The notes under the pieces are model-generated. The model was not told where the DNA came from. It did not search any database and worked only from the letters and a program-made list of their open reading frames with translations. From assembly GCA_038210135.1 (NCBI GenBank), contig JBBQWZ010000024.1:31371-95370 (forward strand): 64,000 bases of DNA, written 5' to 3'. Below, in pieces: positions 1-7,465 of the stretch. The stretch's first letter is position 1. The number at the start of each line of letters is the position of its first letter. This DNA is from JBBQWZ01 sp038210135. Lineage in GTDB: Bacteria; Acidobacteriota; Terriglobia; Bryobacterales; Bryobacteraceae. The translations under genes and the position numbers were made by a program.

Positions 1-1
1 G

Positions 2-1738
2 CTCTACATGCTGCAAACCCGCAACGGGAAGCGGACGGGTCCGGCGGCGGTTCGCGTCGCGGTGGAATTATGCGAAGAGGGCATGATCGACAAGAAGGAA
101 GCGGTGATGCGCGTGGCTCCGAATCAGCTCGATCAGCTGCTGCATCCGGTGTTCGATGGTCCGTCGCTGCGGAAGCTTGAGAAGATCGCGACAGGAATCG
201 CGGCGTCGCCTGGAGCGGCTGTGGGCCGCGTCGCGTTCTCCGCGGATGACGCGGTCGAATTGGCGAAGGGCAAGGATCCGGTGATCCTGGTCCGTAAAGA
301 AACCACGCCGGACGACATTCACGGCATGGACGTGTCAAAGGGCATTCTGACGGCGGTCGGCGGCAAATCCTCGCACGCGGCAGTCGTCGCGCGCGGCATG
401 GGGCGCCCTTGCATCGTGGGTGCGGGATCGATCGCGATTCACGGTCAGCAGTTCACGGTGAAGGTCGGCGAGAAGACGGTCACGGTGAAGCAGGGCGACT
501 GGATTTCGTTCGATGGCGCGCTGGGGACAGTCTATGTCGGTAAGGCGGACACCAACGAGCCGGATCCGCATTCGGGCTATTTCGCGAAGCTGATGGAGTG
601 GTCGGACGAGTTCCGCGGGAAGTTCGGCGTTCGCGCGAACGCTGATATTCCGAAGGACGCGAAGGCGGCTCGCAATTTCGGCGCGGAAGGCATCGGCTTG
701 TGCCGCACAGAACACATGTTCTTCGCCTCCGATCGTTTGCCGCTGATGCAGGCGATGATTCTCGCTCGCGATGAGAAGGCTCGGCGGAAGGCTCTGCTGA
801 AGCTGCTGCCGCTACAGCGCAAGGATTTCGCCGGGCTGTTTACGGCGATGGACGGGTTCCCGGTGGTGATCCGGACGCTCGACCCTCCGCTGCACGAATT
901 CCTGCCGAAGCGCGAAGACCTGATGGTGGATGTCGCGGTGCTGCCGTACGCCGACGCGAAGGCGAAAAAGGAAATGGCGGCGAAGTACGGCATGACGGTG
1001 GGCGACCTGAAGAAGGGCGTGCCGGAATTGTTAAAGCGCGTCGAGGAGTTGCACGAATTCAATCCGATGCTGGGGCATCGCGGCTGCCGTCTTGGGATCA
1101 CGTATCCCGAGATCACGGAAATGCAGGCGCGCGCCATTTTCGAGGCTGTCGTACAGGTGGCGAAGAAGGGCAAGAAGGTGATTCCGGAAGTCATGATTCC
1201 GCTGGTTGGCTCGGCGAAGGAACTGGAAAATCAGCGCGACATTGTGGTTAGGGTCGCGGATGAAGTACTGGCGGCGGCCAGCATGAAGGATTTCGAGTAC
1301 CTGGTGGGAACCATGATCGAAATTCCGAGGGCCGCGCTGCTCGCCGATAAGGTCGCGGAGTTCGCGGACTTCTTCAGCTTCGGCACGAATGACCTGACGC
1401 AGACGACGATGGGACTTTCGCGCGACGACTACACGAAGTTCTCGAAGCACTACGAGGACGTGAAGGTATTCAAGGCGGATCCGTTCGGCGTGATCGATCA
1501 GGAAGGCGTGGGCAAGCTGATCGATATGGCGATCAAGCTGGGGCGGAAGACCAAGCCGGACCTCGAGATCGGAATTTGCGGTGAGCACGGCGGCGAGCCG
1601 AGTTCGGTGGAATTCTGTTACCGGGTGGGCATGAACTACGTTTCGTGTTCGCCGTACCGGGTGCCGATCGCACGTCTGGCAGCCGCGCAGGCGGCGATCA
1701 CGGGCACTGGCAAATCGGAAGCGAACCGCACCGCATAA
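2..1738 (+). CDS. ppdK: pyruvate, phosphate dikinase, C-terminal part (5' end outside window)
   Basis: Interconverts pyruvate + ATP + Pi and PEP + AMP + PPi in the cytosol. The reading frame is already open at base 2, so the N-terminal ATP-grasp domain and true start lie upstream; about 578 residues remain. The swivelling phosphohistidine domain is seen as GGKSSHAAVVARG, with the catalytic His encoded at 374-376. The C-terminal PEP/pyruvate TIM barrel carries GLCRTEHMFF, LGHRGCRLG, FGTNDLTQ and the end motif YVSCSPYRVPIARLAAAQ, whose Cys is the usual proton donor. These motifs fit PPDK rather than PEP synthase. The gene stands alone before a terminator, and the next genes are on the other strand. 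Nothing looks broken. Confidence 0.95.
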   Translation, partial: LYMLQTRNGKRTGPAAVRVAVELCEEGMIDKKEAVMRVAPNQLDQLLHPVFDGPSLRKLEKIATGIAASPGAAVGRVAFSADDAVELAKGKDPVILVRKETTPDDIHGMDVSKGILTAVGGKSSHAAVVARGMGRPCIVGAGSIAIHGQQFTVKVGEKTVTVKQGDWISFDGALGTVYVGKADTNEPDPHSGYFAKLMEWSDEFRGKFGVRANADIPKDAKAARNFGAEGIGLCRTEHMFFASDRLPLMQAMILARDEKARRKALLKLLPLQRKDFAGLFTAMDGFPVVIRTLDPPLHEFLPKREDLMVDVAVLPYADAKAKKEMAAKYGMTVGDLKKGVPELLKRVEELHEFNPMLGHRGCRLGITYPEITEMQARAIFEAVVQVAKKGKKVIPEVMIPLVGSAKELENQRDIVVRVADEVLAAASMKDFEYLVGTMIEIPRAALLADKVAEFADFFSFGTNDLTQTTMGLSRDDYTKFSKHYEDVKVFKADPFGVIDQEGVGKLIDMAIKLGRKTKPDLEIGICGEHGGEPSSVEFCYRVGMNYVSCSPYRVPIARLAAAQAAITGTGKSEANRTA

Positions 1739-1754
1739 GCTGTTGTGAGAGGCG

Positions 1755-1785
1755 AAAGGGCCGCTCCTTACGGGGCGGCCCTTTT
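1755..1785 (+). terminator. rho-independent terminator of ppdK
   Basis: Inverted repeat AAAGGGCCGC / GCGGCCCTTT with a loop of about 10 nt, ending in a short T run, 17 bases after the ppdK stop. The arms are perfectly complementary. Confidence 0.85.
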
Positions 1786-1806
1786 GCATTTCGGGAACAC
1801 TCGGCG

Positions 1807-2124
1807 CTAGTCGACTTGGGGAAGCTCGCGAGACGTGGCGGTCGCGTGGCCGCCATTTGCCGGAGTACTGTTCGCAGCGTGCGATTCGATCAAACGTCTG
1901 AGGGAAGCGATTTCCTCTTGCATCTTCGCTTCATTTTTTTGCTGGACTTCGACCGTGTGAATCGCGGCGTGCAGCAGGGCGGTTTGGGTGGCGGCGATAT
2001 TATTATTTTGGTCGTTGATACCGTTCAGCTGGTGTTCCACCGCGTCGAGGCGAATATGAACGGTGCTGACGAAGGCGTGACCGAAATTTCGTAGAACTAT
2101 CTTCAGGTGATTGCGAAGGTCCAT
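1807..2124 (-). CDS. small helical/coiled-coil protein, unknown function
   Basis: 105 residues. Not recognised. The middle (about residues 25-80) is rich in Ala, Gln, Glu and Asn with heptad-like spacing of hydrophobics, suggesting a coiled coil or helical hairpin; the C-terminal 25 residues look disordered. There is no signal peptide or membrane segment. It starts 10 bases after the stop of the upstream glycosyltransferase-like gene on the same strand, so it is probably the last gene of that unit. A competing plus-strand frame over the same bases has no recognisable features and runs into the ppdK terminator. Confidence 0.55.
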   Translation of the reverse strand: MDLRNHLKIVLRNFGHAFVSTVHIRLDAVEHQLNGINDQNNNIAATQTALLHAAIHTVEVQQKNEAKMQEEIASLRRLIESHAANSTPANGGHATATSRELPQVD

Positions 2125-2134
2125 CGTTAGGTCC

Positions 2135-3385
2135 TCATTCTACCGTCTTTAGCGGGCCATTACTTTCGGCATATCCGTGAAAAGCGTCTTCGAATCGAGC
2201 GTCGGCGGGCGCGCCGCGGGCGATGGATTCGTCGAGCCAGTCGGCGACTCCGAGATCGGAAAAGCGGGCCCCGATTTGCGCACAGTTCCCGCGGAATTGC
2301 TTCTGCCGATCCTGGTCGGTCAATCGGCTGATGGCTGCGGCGACGCGCGCGGCATCGTACGGCGCCGTTTCTCCGATCTGGAAATGGCGGACGAACCGGG
2401 ATCCACAGGTTTCCGGACTTCCGAGAATGAGCGTGGGAGTATGCGCGGTGGCAGCCGCAAAAAGAATTCGCCCCGGCAGGCTGAGCGCCGCCACGCCGCG
2501 GTTGCTATCGGTACTATCGAGCATGCTCATCGGAACAATTACGAAAGGGTATGCCTTGAGTTCTTCGGCGAGCATATTTTCGGGCACGATTCCGCGCGGC
2601 ACAATGCCGGCCTTCCGCATTTGGTCGGGCGGAAAGGAAAGCCAGGGAGACTTGTTATTTCCGAACCAGTCGATTTTCGCGCCGATCTTCGAAAACACAG
2701 AGCAAAGCCGGTCGAACCAGACCTGGTCCCAGATGCTACCGAGAAGCGCGAACCGCATGCCGCCGGCTGGGACGGTGTAGTCGACGGCCTGTTGGGCGAC
2801 ATGTTGGTAGGGAACGACAGCGGGAAGATTGAAGAACGGAAAGCCGAATTTGCGCCGGTAGGCGTCGCAGAGTTCGGGATGGGTAGCAAAACGGATGCTG
2901 CACTTTCCGAGAAACTCGCGCATTAAATTGTCCGGAATGCGATTCGTGGCGACGTTCTGGTCGTCCATCACGTAGGCGCCGATGGGAGCGTCGAACAGAT
3001 CGTGGACCGCCATGGCGGTTTTCAGTTCGTCGGGCAAATACACGATGCAGACGACGCTGTGGACCTTGCGGCCGCCCAGCACGGCGAGCACGTTCTCGTA
3101 GGATTGCCGCCGCGTCAACCCTTGATGAGAAATCCGCACGCTCTCGTCGCCGAAGTCGTGGACGCCCCAGTCGTCGCGCGACCGAATCGAGAAGACGGAA
3201 TCGCGGCCGCTCAGGATTCGTTTCACTAGAGGTCCGGTTCCGTGGCGGTCGTTGACCTCGTTCATGGTGACGATGACGCGGACGGGGCCGGTTCCAGCGG
3301 GCGAACCGGTCCGCTTCGAGTCGGTTACCAGACCGTTGAGTTGAGCGCGGAGGAAGGCATTTTCATGGAAGACGAGTTCTGACAT
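2135..3385 (-). CDS. putative glycosyltransferase, stand-alone paralogue of the neighbouring fusion's C-terminal domain
   Basis: 416 residues with no signal peptide or membrane segment. It aligns by eye along its whole length with residues about 255-640 of the protein encoded just upstream. Shared blocks in the same order are NxRHGxGxL near the N terminus, DAPxxxxxMDDQN, IPDxLM, a two-lobed GxxW region, LSLPxRxxFxxATxHxPxLxLGxP and FSDxGxADW. The two-lobe layout with a late Gly/Pro-rich block resembles GT-B glycosyltransferases, but no textbook EX7E motif is clear, so the enzyme class is inferred. The pair sits 12 bp apart and probably acts on the same glycan. The ATG start has no clear Shine-Dalgarno. 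Confidence 0.65.
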   Translation of the reverse strand: MSELVFHENAFLRAQLNGLVTDSKRTGSPAGTGPVRVIVTMNEVNDRHGTGPLVKRILSGRDSVFSIRSRDDWGVHDFGDESVRISHQGLTRRQSYENVLAVLGGRKVHSVVCIVYLPDELKTAMAVHDLFDAPIGAYVMDDQNVATNRIPDNLMREFLGKCSIRFATHPELCDAYRRKFGFPFFNLPAVVPYQHVAQQAVDYTVPAGGMRFALLGSIWDQVWFDRLCSVFSKIGAKIDWFGNNKSPWLSFPPDQMRKAGIVPRGIVPENMLAEELKAYPFVIVPMSMLDSTDSNRGVAALSLPGRILFAAATAHTPTLILGSPETCGSRFVRHFQIGETAPYDAARVAAAISRLTDQDRQKQFRGNCAQIGARFSDLGVADWLDESIARGAPADARFEDAFHGYAESNGPLKTVE

Positions 3386-3397
3386 GCGTGCCCGAAA

Positions 3398-5320
3398 TCA
3401 AGAGGCGAGGGCAGCCGCTTCGAGGGTCAGGATCTCTTCGAAGCGCTGGTCGTAGGGCGTACCGTTTTCGAGGGAACGCCAGATCCAATCGGCCGCGCCT
3501 TTATCGCTGAACTTGGATGCGATGGCGTGCGCGCGGCGCCGGATCTTGAGATTGGTCTCCGGATCACAGATGGCGCGCGAAGCCGTCAAAAGACAATCCT
3601 TGTCGTAAGGCGCGACGAGGCCGAGACCGAGCCGGGTAACGAATTTGGCGACGGCGCTATCGGGATGGCCGAGGACCAGGATCGGAATGTGCGAGGTCGC
3701 CATCATGAAAATGAGGCGGCTGGGGAGGCTAAGCCGGGCGAGAAAACCGCGATCGTCGTCATGGTCGAGCGTTCCGGAAGGAACGATGGCAAACGAAAGC
3801 TGACGCAGCAGAGCCACGAGTTCGTCGTCGGGCAGCGGATCGGTCGCAAGAATCGAATCGGCTTCGAGTTCCGCGCGATCGCAAGCAAGATTGTCGAACC
3901 CGGCGTTCGAGTACCAGGTGATCCGGATGCCGGAATGGCGGGTGGCGAGGCGCAGGCGGTTCAGCCAGTGGGCTCCCCAGACGTTGCCGATCATGACCGG
4001 ATTTTTCGAATCCAACGTCGCTGGCCCGGCAACCACATTGTTGGGGATGAGGTGATCCGGAACAACGGGCGGCATGAACCAGCAGGGAAGTTTGTACTTT
4101 TCCTGATAGGCATCCCGCAGGTCGGGCGAGATGGCGAGGCGCAAAGAGGATTTCTCAAGCAGCGACTTCATCAGCGAATCCGGAATCTCATCGGCATGGA
4201 TGTTCTGGTCATCCATCAGGAAAGTACAGAGAGGCGCGTCGAAGACTTCCTTTGCCGCGACGGCGGTTTTGACATCGTCGGCGTAGTAGGGGACGCACAG
4301 CAAGCGGCGTACGGAGATGTCACCGAGACCGCGAAGAACATTGCGGTAGACGCTGTCTCCGCTGGCGGCGCCGTGGTTCAGTTCCGCGGTTTTCTGAATC
4401 GACGTCTCGCCGCCGAACATTTGCCGGGAGCGAACGGCGAGCAGATCGGAGCGATCGGGAAAGAGGCGCGCGAGCAGAACACCGACTCCGTGCCGGTTGT
4501 TGATTTCGGCGTGGCTGACAATCACGTCGAAGGCGGCGGCGCGAGGAGTTCTTGCTTCCATGATGAGTTCCGGCTTGCCGATCATGCGAAGCAAACGGGA
4601 GGCCAGCTGCACGCGGTCCGTGTCGTAGGACGGGACCTTGAACAAATCGATTTGACGGATGAGCGCCGAGGAATAAAACACGGCGTCCACCGAATAAAGC
4701 CGCTTCTGTTCATCGTGGAACACGTCGCCGAACTGCATGAGGGAGAAGCCGAAGCCTTCGAGCATCTCGATGACTTCGTGGAGCAGCGGCGTGTCCGGCC
4801 CATAGCAGCGTTTGAGCCAGGTCTCGAGGAATACGACCTGGGTGTTGCGGAGGGCGTTCAGGCCTCCGCGAAGAATCTTGAGTTCGGCTCCCTGGCAATC
4901 GATCTTGATCACTTGCGGCAGGGGCAAGCCATGCTTTTCGACGTAGTCGTCGAGGCGGAACAAAGGGACGGACACGCGCCGGTCGACCGCGACCTCATAG
5001 CCGGCATCGAGCATGGAACTGCCATAGGCATCGCGAAACATCAGCATTTCGACGGTGCCATTGGTCTCGCCGAGCGCGATCGGATGCAAAGTCAGGTTCC
5101 GGCGCAAGGCAAGACGGCCGGGAAGGTCGGTCTTATATATGTCGGCGTGATCGGCGAGAGGTTCGAAGAGGTGGTAGCGGGCCGAAGGACAGACTTCGAG
5201 CATTTCCTCGGACCAGATTCCGGAGGAGGCTCCGATGTCGAAAATCACTTGAGGCCGAAAGCCCTGGGACTTTAGTTCGCCCAAGGTCCGCAGTTCGTTG
5301 GGAAAATGCTGGGCCTGCAT
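3398..5320 (-). CDS. FkbM-family methyltransferase fused to a putative glycosyltransferase domain
   Basis: About 640 residues. The N-terminal 230 residues are an FkbM-type SAM-dependent methyltransferase: the SAM loop is VIFDIGASSGIWS, followed by YHLFEPL, then KIDCQGAELKILRGG and VFLETW, all in FkbM order. FkbM proteins O-methylate sugars or related hydroxyls. The remaining about 390 residues are a second domain paralogous to the downstream 416-residue protein (see its shared blocks). The fusion suggests sugar transfer and methylation of one glycan. I chose the ATG at 5320 because an extended -10 lies at 5373-5378; a GTG at 5356 is also possible but would leave almost no leader. Confidence 0.8.
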   Translation of the reverse strand: MQAQHFPNELRTLGELKSQGFRPQVIFDIGASSGIWSEEMLEVCPSARYHLFEPLADHADIYKTDLPGRLALRRNLTLHPIALGETNGTVEMLMFRDAYGSSMLDAGYEVAVDRRVSVPLFRLDDYVEKHGLPLPQVIKIDCQGAELKILRGGLNALRNTQVVFLETWLKRCYGPDTPLLHEVIEMLEGFGFSLMQFGDVFHDEQKRLYSVDAVFYSSALIRQIDLFKVPSYDTDRVQLASRLLRMIGKPELIMEARTPRAAAFDVIVSHAEINNRHGVGVLLARLFPDRSDLLAVRSRQMFGGETSIQKTAELNHGAASGDSVYRNVLRGLGDISVRRLLCVPYYADDVKTAVAAKEVFDAPLCTFLMDDQNIHADEIPDSLMKSLLEKSSLRLAISPDLRDAYQEKYKLPCWFMPPVVPDHLIPNNVVAGPATLDSKNPVMIGNVWGAHWLNRLRLATRHSGIRITWYSNAGFDNLACDRAELEADSILATDPLPDDELVALLRQLSFAIVPSGTLDHDDDRGFLARLSLPSRLIFMMATSHIPILVLGHPDSAVAKFVTRLGLGLVAPYDKDCLLTASRAICDPETNLKIRRRAHAIASKFSDKGAADWIWRSLENGTPYDQRFEEILTLEAAALAS

Positions 5321-5372
5321 GAAGGGAAAGGGATCCGAGAGGATCCGGAAATGCACTGAAAAAGGAAACCGA

Positions 5373-5378
5373 AGTATA
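5373..5378 (-). promoter_or_regulatory. candidate extended -10 (TGC-TATACT) for the FkbM operon
   Basis: On the minus strand TATACT is preceded by TGC, an extended -10. No good -35 is seen 17 bases upstream. Transcription from here would begin near 5366 and favours the ATG at 5320 as start of the fusion gene. Confidence 0.4.
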
Positions 5379-5669
5379 GCATGAGGGGAATCTGGAAGTC
5401 CCTAACGGGAGTTCGTTCTGCTGGGACCTATGTAAGGGGGTGCTAATGGTGCTACAGTTTAGGCTGTTTCGGCCGATAGACCATAGAGTAAGGTAGTGGC
5501 TACTCCTAAAGGGTGGAGGGCATTAGTCATTTCGGTGTTTCGCGGCGCTTTAGTACCGATGTCGGCGGTGCTTTCGATTTTTGAACCAAATCGAACAAAG
5601 AAGTTGCATCGAAGCGCAGAGGTAGTGCATACTACCAGAAGTATTTCACCCAGTCCTCGGAGGTTATCT
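5379..5669. other. intergenic region between divergent units
   Basis: About 290 bases between the FkbM operon promoter and the PEP-CTERM gene, with no convincing gene. It holds the palindrome at 5621-5636. Open frames across it have no recognisable protein features. Confidence 0.6.
5621..5636. promoter_or_regulatory. palindrome upstream of PEP-CTERM gene, candidate operator
   Basis: GGTAGT-GCAT-ACTACC has perfect 6-bp arms and a 4-bp spacer, ending 33 bases before the PEP-CTERM start. A regulator site is a plausible reading; no factor can be named. Confidence 0.35.
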
Positions 5670-6410
5670 ATGAATAAAGTTCTAGTATTGTTTGCGGCTG
5701 CCGCCTCGCTGTCGACGGCTGCGTTCGGAAACACGATTCAGAGTGGTGCGATCTCGCCGAACGCGACGTATTTGCACATCCAAACCACGGGCGGCACCCT
5801 GGGAGCAGACACTGCCTCCGGAACCGTAATGGTGCTCGATCTTTTCAGCCTCGGCATGACTTCCGGACAAGCAATTACCATTCGCGGAAACACTGCGGCA
5901 AATTTTTGTTCAAACACCGGCTGCACGGTTAATGGTCTGCCCGCACAGGCTGGCGCCCAACTGATTGCTGCTTTCTCTCCGGACGGTATCATCGCGCCCA
6001 ACAGCTCCACGACCAGCACCACGACTGGCGGCACGGGAACTAACGCTCCAGGAGCCAACAACTTGAACGGCGCGCGTATCACTGCTTTGCTGGTAGCTCT
6101 TCTGGGTCCCAGCAACATCGACACGGTGCCGACCTTTGATCACGCCGAAGGCACCAACATTGCCAACGACTTCCTGGTCGCCCAGAGCAACGTTGCCTTC
6201 ACTGGTACCAACGTGAACATCCCGACCGGCGGGCGCTACTTGATCCTGGCCGTGTACGATTCCCGCTACGTGGACAACTCGGATCCGGATAGCAATATCT
6301 TCGCGTTCGTAGACTTCGTCCCGGCCGCCGTGCCGGAACCGGCTTCGATCGGCATGATCGGCGCTGGCCTCCTGGCTCTCGGAGCATGGGCTCGTCGTCG
6401 TCGCGCGTAG
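5670..6410 (+). CDS. PEP-CTERM sorting domain protein
   Basis: 246 residues, secreted. An N-terminal signal peptide (MNKVLVLFAAAASLSTAAFG) is followed by a low-complexity Thr/Asn/Gly-rich body with a stretch of Thr/Ser around residues 110-125, then the C-terminal sorting signal: VPEP, a hydrophobic helix and ARRRRA at the very end. Exosortases of the EpsH/XrtA type cleave such tails. No exosortase gene is in the window. The start follows GGAGG at 5659-5663. The frame is open further upstream to 5496, but the signal peptide and ribosome site fix the start here. Only two Cys are seen (CSNTGC), close enough for a disulphide. Confidence 0.9.
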   Translation: MNKVLVLFAAAASLSTAAFGNTIQSGAISPNATYLHIQTTGGTLGADTASGTVMVLDLFSLGMTSGQAITIRGNTAANFCSNTGCTVNGLPAQAGAQLIAAFSPDGIIAPNSSTTSTTTGGTGTNAPGANNLNGARITALLVALLGPSNIDTVPTFDHAEGTNIANDFLVAQSNVAFTGTNVNIPTGGRYLILAVYDSRYVDNSDPDSNIFAFVDFVPAAVPEPASIGMIGAGLLALGAWARRRRA

Positions 6411-6450
6411 AGAGCAGTTCTTCGATTCTTCTCTTTTCGTGTTCGATTCT

Positions 6451-6484
6451 AATGCGTGGGGCTTCGGCTCCACGCATTTTTTTT
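6451..6484 (+). terminator. rho-independent terminator of the PEP-CTERM gene
   Basis: AATGCGTGG / CCACGCATT arms extended by G-C pairs around a stable TTCG tetraloop, followed by eight Ts in all. One of the strongest hairpins in the window. Confidence 0.93.
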
Positions 6485-6625
6485 GCGTCTCAAGATGCTG
6501 GGACGAGCGCGCCGCGAGTGGCCATCTCTACGTATCGACTCAAGGAACAGGGCGAAGAAAATCCGCCCGTTTCATTCACATTTCGAGAGGCGCTTCCCGG
6601 CGCTTCTGCTAGCATAGGCCCAGGT

Positions 6626-7465
6626 ATGATCGTAGATATTGATGGCGTGTCGCTTCACCTCGCCCACCAGGACGAATTGAACGTCACGTGGGTTGGCCAG
6701 GACGAGGTAATGCGCCAACTGCTGGCAGCATGGCTGGTTATCGGCCCCGATGACTTACCGATGAACCCCAGACTGCTTGGCAAGCCGGGCGTGGGAAAGA
6801 CCACGATGGCGTATGCCGCCGGGCGACGGCTGGGCCGGGAAGTCTTCATTCTTCAGGCCACTGTGGACACTCGTCCAGAGGACCTGCTGGTGACGCCGGT
6901 GATAGACGGTCCGGCACGTTTACGGTATGTCGCTTCCCCCCTTGTCACCGCGATGCTGCGCGGTGGAGTCTGCATCCTCGACGAGGGCAATCGTATGAGC
7001 GAAAAGAGCTGGGCCAGCCTGGCTCCGCTGCTGGACAATCGCCGCTATGTGGAATCCATCGTCGCGGGAATCAAGATCAAGGCGCATCCTTTGTTTCGAC
7101 TTGTCGCCACGATGAACGACGATGCGTCGACGTTCGACCTACCGGAATATATTCATTCCCGGCTGCAGCCGCAGATTCTGATCGACTTCCCGGAGCGGCA
7201 TGAGGAACTGGCAATTCTCAAGGAAAACCTGCCGTTTGGCGACGATCAGATCCTGAACTACGTCACCGATTTCCTGCAACAAGCCCATTCGGCGGATGAG
7301 CGCTATACGGTCCGGGACGGCATCAACATCGCCCGGTTCGCGCTGAAGCTGCGGCAAGCCGAAATCGAGGACGGCGGAGTCGCGCCAGCCAACACGCGAT
7401 TGCTGCAAACGGCGATTCTTCAAACACTGGGCGAAGAGGCTCTGCGCTATGCCGGGCGCCCCTGA
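6626..7465 (+). CDS. MoxR-like AAA+ ATPase
   Basis: 279 residues. Walker A GKPGVGKT is at 52-59, Walker B ILDE at 117-120, sensor-1 Asn in LVATMND at about 164, and a likely arginine finger in SRLQ near 179, followed by a helical lid. The layout is that of MoxR/CbbQ-type AAA+ ATPases, which usually remodel a partner encoded next door, often a von Willebrand factor A protein; none is apparent here. The ATG at 6626 follows the PEP-CTERM terminator by about 140 bases; the frame is open upstream but that part is the terminator. It overlaps the next gene by 17 bases, so the two are translationally linked and head a four-gene operon. Confidence 0.88.
   Translation: MIVDIDGVSLHLAHQDELNVTWVGQDEVMRQLLAAWLVIGPDDLPMNPRLLGKPGVGKTTMAYAAGRRLGREVFILQATVDTRPEDLLVTPVIDGPARLRYVASPLVTAMLRGGVCILDEGNRMSEKSWASLAPLLDNRRYVESIVAGIKIKAHPLFRLVATMNDDASTFDLPEYIHSRLQPQILIDFPERHEELAILKENLPFGDDQILNYVTDFLQQAHSADERYTVRDGINIARFALKLRQAEIEDGGVAPANTRLLQTAILQTLGEEALRYAGRP

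Noticed and set aside
1645..2094. 149-residue plus-strand frame after ppdK
   Set aside because: It starts inside ppdK in another phase and crosses the terminator hairpin.
3527..5275. 582-residue plus-strand open frame over the FkbM fusion gene
   Set aside because: Antisense shadow: no recognisable motifs, Arg/Gly/Glu-rich composition typical of reverse frames in GC-rich DNA, while the minus strand has clear FkbM motifs.
5357..5669. RpoN-type promoter for the PEP-CTERM gene
   Set aside because: TTGCA occurs at 5604-5608 but no GG lies at the -24 position.
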